Shown: positions 7,321 to 10,599 of the stretch, in pieces
Position numbering within the stretch: position 1 is the first letter of the stretch
Layout: each line of letters opens with the position of its first letter
Assembly (NCBI GenBank): GCA_945903925.1
Contig: CAMDPJ010000065.1
Span: 1 to 10,599, forward strand
Origin: Chryseobacterium gleum
GTDB lineage: Bacteria; Bacteroidota; Bacteroidia; Flavobacteriales_C; GCA-002722245
DNA length: 10,599 nucleotides
Direction of reading: 5' to 3'
Translations under genes and position numbers: made by a program
Notes under the pieces: generated by a model
The model's input: the letters and a program-made list of their open reading frames with translations, nothing else
Database searches by the model: none
What the model was told of the DNA's origin: nothing

Positions 7321-7580
7321 AAAGCCACCAAACCTTCTATATGCGCCACTCTTTTATAACCTTGCAATACTTCTTCGGCAGAGAACACAATAACCATTAC
7401 AGTAACGCTAACATAGTTGCCTTTGGTCGAATGTTTTTCTGTGATTTCAGCTGTTTCGAAATGAGGTTTAATTTGATGTACCTTGTCTTTAGGCACGATA
7501 AATTTGAACATATACTTTGAGGGAAAACTCATTTGAGTTTCCAGCTGTTTTCTAAGATATTCGTAGCGGTCGTCACTCAT
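7317..7580 (-). CDS. DUF493 (YbeD-like) small protein with ACT-like fold
   Basis: This 87-residue protein matches the DUF493/YbeD pattern. It has a short N-terminal helix with ETQMSFPSKYMFKFIVP (14-30), then EKHSTKGNYVSVTVMVIVFSAEEV (48-71, the conserved S-x-K/G-x-Y-x-S-x-T core), and GYKRVAHIEGLVAL at the C-terminus. Length agrees with the family (~85-95). E. coli YbeD was reported to resemble the ACT regulatory domain of phosphoglycerate dehydrogenase; the molecular role is unsettled. Its ATG shares one base with the stop of the phosphoglycerate dehydrogenase fusion (TAATG, 7582-7578), and its own TGA overlaps the DUF2797 start. This makes it the middle gene of a tightly packed operon. A regulatory or partner role for the upstream enzyme is an attractive guess only. 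Confidence 0.85.
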   Translation of the reverse strand: MSDDRYEYLRKQLETQMSFPSKYMFKFIVPKDKVHQIKPHFETAEITEKHSTKGNYVSVTVMVIVFSAEEVLQGYKRVAHIEGLVAL

Positions 7581-9469
7581 TAATACAGTACTCTAAACTT
7601 AATTGTATGTTTAATATTCTTCAACTCTTCAATCAATTCTTTCTTGTATGTTTTATCTACATCGGTAATTAAATAACCAATTTTTTGATCGGTGGCCAAC
7701 GATTGCGCAACGATATTTAATCCTTGTTTAGACAAAATACTGTTCACCTTCGCCATGATACCTGGCACATTTTCGTGCACATGCAAGAAACGATGAGAAC
7801 TACCTTGCTCCTGCAAACGAATATTAGGGAAGTTCACTGCTTTATAAGAAATACCTTTATTCACATAAGCAATGATACGAGCTGGAACAAACTCAGCAAT
7901 ATTTACTTGCGCCTCTTGTGTGCTTCCTCCAACGTGTGGTGTAAGAATAACATTAGGCAAACCAATCAATTCAGAAACAAAAGCTTCATCATTGTTTTTA
8001 GGTTCTTTTGGGAAAACATCTACTCCGGCACCAGCAATTTTTCCGCTTTTTAGGTGTTTCACCAATGCAGCGATATCTACCACAAAGCCGCGACTCAAAT
8101 TCACAAAAGAAGCACCATCTTTCATCGCTTTAAATTCTTTATCGCCAAAGAAATTTTTGTTTTCAGAACTATCGTCGATGTGCAAAGAAACAACATCTGA
8201 TTTTTTCAATAATTCATTTAAAGTATTGCATTTTACTACATTTCCTAAAGCTAACTTCTCTACTGAATCGTAGAATAAAACCTTCATTCCTAAAGCTTCA
8301 GCAAATACCGAAAGTTGAGAACCAATATTACCGTAACCAACAATACCCAAAGTTTTGTTTCTTACTTCGTAGCTACCGTTAGCTGTCTTGTTCCATTTAC
8401 CATTGTGCAATTCGGTACTTCTTTGGAAAACGCGACGCAGCAACATAATAATTTCACCTATCGCCAATTCAACTACTGAACGCGTATTGCTGTAAGGAGC
8501 ATTGAATGCAATCACCCCTTTTTCTTTACAGGCATCTAAATTGATTTGTTTGGTGCCAATACAAAAAGCACCAACCGTCATTAATTTATTGGCATGCTCT
8601 AAAACCTTTGCTGTTACATTGGTTTTCGAACGGATACCCAAAATATGCACATCTTTTATTTTCTTGCACAACTCAGCTTCATCAAGCGCACCCTTCATTG
8701 TTTCAACGGTGTAGCCTTCGGCGGTAAAAATTTTGCAAGCATTGGGGTGGATATTCTCCAACAACAATACTTTAATTCTATTTTTAGGATAAGAAATAGC
8801 CATGGGCAATTTATTTAAGTATAAAAATTCTTCAAGACTTGGGGTGATGTGATCGGCAACATCTAAGATGTTTTTTCTTTCAACATTCTCCGTGTAAGCA
8901 AAAAACTTATTGGCAACGCCATCTCTGCGGGTAACATAATCGCTAAAACCATCTCCTATCATATAAACCTTACCCGTAAGGTTCATTTTCTTCATGCACT
9001 CAATCTTGCCGTTGTGCTTCGACAAAGGATTCTTAGCATCGAAGCCCACGATTTTACCATCTTTAAATTTGAAGGTATTGGCGAAAACTCTTTCGGGAGG
9101 AATATGGTATTCTTTAACGATAGGTTCAATAAACTCTTTAAAACCTGCCGACATCACATAAATATCTTTGGCGTGCAGCTTAAAGAATGCTTTATTGCGG
9201 GCAATCGACTTTGATATTTCTTTCTTCAATCTGTTCACCAATAAAGGCAAATGCTCTTCTTTGGCTTCTAAAATGGCCAATCTTTGTTTCAAACCTTCGG
9301 TAAAAGAAATAGTACCATCAATACCCATATCGGTGATGTGCTTTATTTTCTCAATAATTTCGGCTTGTTTAGGATTACCTTTTAGCGAAATTTCAGCAAG
9401 CACATCAAGCCCTTCCACCTGTGTTAGCGTGCTATCGAAATCGAAAACATATTTACAATTCTCGGCCAT
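7580..9469 (-). CDS. serA: Fused phosphoserine phosphatase (HAD) / D-3-phosphoglycerate dehydrogenase with ACT domain
   Basis: The 629-residue protein joins the last and first steps of serine synthesis. Residues ~1-215 are a HAD-family SerB-like phosphatase: DFDST (10-14, D10 nucleophile and D12), S107 in MSAGF, K151/K155, and GDGFSD (172-177). Residues ~230-550 are an NAD-dependent dehydrogenase close to E. coli SerA. It has GxGxxG at 378-383, the catalytic triad candidates R460 (NLSRG), E489 (DVFPKEP) and H512 (TPHVGGSTQEAQ), and AVNFP at 544-548. Residues ~560-629 are an ACT domain with HVHENVPG (563-570). H565 and N567 match the serine-contacting residues of E. coli SerA, so feedback inhibition by serine is likely. 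SerC (aminotransferase) is not in the window. A very short leader follows a TATTTTCG promoter element. It leads the operon with DUF493 and DUF2797. Such fusions occur elsewhere in Bacteroidota as I recall; the HAD half may have drifted in substrate. Confidence 0.93.
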   Translation of the reverse strand: MAENCKYVFDFDSTLTQVEGLDVLAEISLKGNPKQAEIIEKIKHITDMGIDGTISFTEGLKQRLAILEAKEEHLPLLVNRLKKEISKSIARNKAFFKLHAKDIYVMSAGFKEFIEPIVKEYHIPPERVFANTFKFKDGKIVGFDAKNPLSKHNGKIECMKKMNLTGKVYMIGDGFSDYVTRRDGVANKFFAYTENVERKNILDVADHITPSLEEFLYLNKLPMAISYPKNRIKVLLLENIHPNACKIFTAEGYTVETMKGALDEAELCKKIKDVHILGIRSKTNVTAKVLEHANKLMTVGAFCIGTKQINLDACKEKGVIAFNAPYSNTRSVVELAIGEIIMLLRRVFQRSTELHNGKWNKTANGSYEVRNKTLGIVGYGNIGSQLSVFAEALGMKVLFYDSVEKLALGNVVKCNTLNELLKKSDVVSLHIDDSSENKNFFGDKEFKAMKDGASFVNLSRGFVVDIAALVKHLKSGKIAGAGVDVFPKEPKNNDEAFVSELIGLPNVILTPHVGGSTQEAQVNIAEFVPARIIAYVNKGISYKAVNFPNIRLQEQGSSHRFLHVHENVPGIMAKVNSILSKQGLNIVAQSLATDQKIGYLITDVDKTYKKELIEELKNIKHTIKFRVLY

Positions 9470-9483
9470 ATAATAAATGAGGG

Positions 9484-9492
9484 GCGAAAATA
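9484..9492 (-). promoter_or_regulatory. -7 promoter element of the serA operon
   Basis: The minus strand reads TATTTTCGC, matching the Bacteroidota -7 TAnnTTTG with TTCG in place of TTTG. The surface-protein promoter carries the same variant. It lies 15 bases before ATG 9469, giving a leader of about 10 bases. No clear TTG is seen 17-23 bases upstream; that zone borders the heptamer repeats at 9512-9532. Confidence 0.42.
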
Positions 9493-9511
9493 GCGAATTA
9501 AGTCTAAGGAT

Positions 9512-9532
9512 TAAAGTATAAAGTGTAAAGTT
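9512..9532. repeat. Three tandem heptamers (TAAAGTN) upstream of the serA operon
   Basis: The plus strand reads TAAAGTA-TAAAGTG-TAAAGTT, three 7-base units differing only at the last base. The array lies between the ABC-F stop and the serA -7 element, 19 bases from the latter, so it overlaps the expected -33 region. It could be a protein-binding array or simple drift in AT-rich spacer. No stem-loop terminator for the ABC-F gene is visible in the same gap. Confidence 0.7.
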
Positions 9533-9547
9533 TTTGAACAGGATAAA

Positions 9548-10599
9548 CTACGCGTATTCAGCCAGTTCCATCCAACGCAAGGTCTTTTCCTCGAGGGTTG
9601 TCGATATTTTTGCCAACTCAACCGAACGCTTGTTAAATTCATCGCCGCTTAAATTACCCGATGAAAACTCTTCGCTAATGCTCAATTGTTTTTTTTCTAA
9701 CTCACCAATTTCTTTCTCCAATTGTTCGTATTCTTGGCGTTCTTTATAGGTGAGTTTTTTCTTTTCTTCTTTCTTTACTACAACTTCTTCCACCTTTGGT
9801 TTCTCCACTTTCTCTTTCACATCTAAAGCCGCTTTCATGCTTTTATTTTCTCGGAACTGAGAATAATTTCCAGGGAAATCTTGAATCTCTCCGTTGCCTC
9901 TAAAAACAAAGAGATGATCAACCACATTGTCTAAGAAATATCTATCGTGGGAAACCACTATTACACAACCTTCAAAATCCTGAAGAAAAGCTTCTAATGC
10001 CGATAAAGTCGATAAATCTAAGTCATTCGTAGGCTCATCTAAAATCAAGAAATTCGGATTCTGAATCAAGATAGAAACCAACTGCAAACGCTTTCTTTCC
10101 CCACCGCTCAAGCTATCTACAAAGGCGGTTTGCTTGCGCATATCGAACTGAAACTGAGTAAGCAATTGCGAAATCGACATCGTTCTTCCGCCACCCATCT
10201 TTACCTCTTCGGCATGATCACGCAATACGTCAATCACCCGTTGTCCAGGTTTCACGTCTTCTAACTTTTGTGAATAATAGCCAATTTTTACGGTGTGCCC
10301 CACCTCTACTCTACCACTGCTGGGTTCTTCCAGCGATTTAATCATATTGAGTAAAGTACTTTTACCCGAACCATTTCTACCAATAATGCCTACCTTTTCT
10401 TCTTTTTTGAATACATAGGAAAAGTCTTTAATGATTTGTCTTTCTCCATACGATTTACTCACATGGTGCAACTCTAACACCTTCTTCCCTATCCTACTCA
10501 CATGACTTTCAATTGCAATTTTGCGTTCCTCTTTAAAAGAAGAAGCTTTCTCGCGAATTTCATCTACCGCATCAATTCTGTATTTTGCTTTAGTGGTAC
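9548..10599 (-). CDS. ABC-F family ATPase, Uup-like, C-terminal half (5' end outside window)
   Basis: The frame is open to the window edge, so about 349 C-terminal residues are visible and the first ATPase domain is missing. The GTG at 10501 is an internal valine: upstream codons read KAKYRIDAVDEIREKASSFK and continue the inter-domain linker typical of this family. The second ATPase domain is complete, with Walker A GRNGSGKST (~73-81 of the visible part), signature LSGGERKRLQ (~163-172), Walker B LILDEPTNDLD (~184-194) and H-loop SHDRYFLD (~216-223). A Lys/Glu-rich linker and a coiled-coil tail (~282-347, EYEQLEKEIGELEKKQ..) match the Uup-type C-terminal domain. There are no membrane segments. 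ABC-F proteins act on ribosomes or, for Uup, also in DNA-related processes. The exact role is not determinable here, and nothing points to antibiotic resistance. It appears to be a separate transcription unit from serA. Confidence 0.92.
   Translation of the reverse strand, partial: TTKAKYRIDAVDEIREKASSFKEERKIAIESHVSRIGKKVLELHHVSKSYGERQIIKDFSYVFKKEEKVGIIGRNGSGKSTLLNMIKSLEEPSSGRVEVGHTVKIGYYSQKLEDVKPGQRVIDVLRDHAEEVKMGGGRTMSISQLLTQFQFDMRKQTAFVDSLSGGERKRLQLVSILIQNPNFLILDEPTNDLDLSTLSALEAFLQDFEGCVIVVSHDRYFLDNVVDHLFVFRGNGEIQDFPGNYSQFRENKSMKAALDVKEKVEKPKVEEVVVKKEEKKKLTYKERQEYEQLEKEIGELEKKQLSISEEFSSGNLSGDEFNKRSVELAKISTTLEEKTLRWMELAEYA

Noticed and set aside
7872..8273. 133-codon plus-strand open frame opposite the dehydrogenase
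   Set aside because: It mirrors the conserved SerA coding frame and has no recognisable motif of its own; long antisense frames are common opposite such genes.
9533..9547. Possible terminator after the ABC-F gene
   Set aside because: There is a short T/A-rich tract but no inverted repeat able to form a stem, so no terminator is called.
10499..10501. GTG as start of the ABC-F gene
   Set aside because: The frame is open upstream to the window edge and encodes the expected inter-domain linker, so this GTG is an internal valine and the gene is truncated by the window.

Overview
The window looks like a piece of a Bacteroidota chromosome. It is fairly AT-rich, has no Shine-Dalgarno sequences before its starts, and carries -7 promoter elements of the Bacteroidota TAnnTTTG type. 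It also has secreted proteins cut at an 'A|Q' site, an Ig-like surface protein typical of the phylum, and a SerB-SerA fusion. The order or genus cannot be fixed from the sequence alone. No rRNA, tRNA, CRISPR array, insertion sequence or phage gene was seen. No gene-free stretch exceeds about 160 bases.

Layout. (1) 1-2171, minus: the first ~723 codons of a large secreted protein with an N-terminal jelly-roll domain followed by Ig-like modules; its C-terminus lies outside the window. (2) 2330-5259, minus: a two-gene polyphosphate operon, ppk1 then ppx, joined by a TAATG stop/start overlap. It ends in a hairpin terminator, and just beyond that is the promoter of the surface-protein gene. (3) 5354-6453, plus, divergent from ppk1: a secreted PAP2-family phosphatase and a small two-pass membrane protein, also joined by TAATG. 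(4) 6475-9469, minus, convergent with (3): an operon of a fused phosphoserine phosphatase/phosphoglycerate dehydrogenase, a DUF493 (YbeD-like) protein and a DUF2797 protein, joined by TAATG and ATGA overlaps. (5) 9548-10599, minus: the second half of an ABC-F ATPase of the Uup type, with its N-terminus outside the window.

How the genes relate. Ppk1 makes polyphosphate from ATP and Ppx degrades it, so the pair forms a synthesis/turnover cycle. The divergent PAP2 phosphatase releases phosphate outside the cytoplasm, so a shared phosphate theme is possible but unproven. The SerB-SerA fusion supplies the first and last steps of serine synthesis; SerC, the middle step, is not in the window. The two small proteins cotranscribed with it have no established function. 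One is a DUF493 protein, a family whose fold resembles the ACT regulatory domain. The other has a cysteine-rich N-terminus and a GIY-YIG-like segment. That operon is the part of the window most likely to hide something new.

Three start sites were set by reading the sequence. ppk1 starts at ATG 5259, because the upstream TTG lies inside the promoter. The small membrane protein starts at ATG 5941, which overlaps the previous stop. The ABC-F frame runs open through position 10501 to the window edge.
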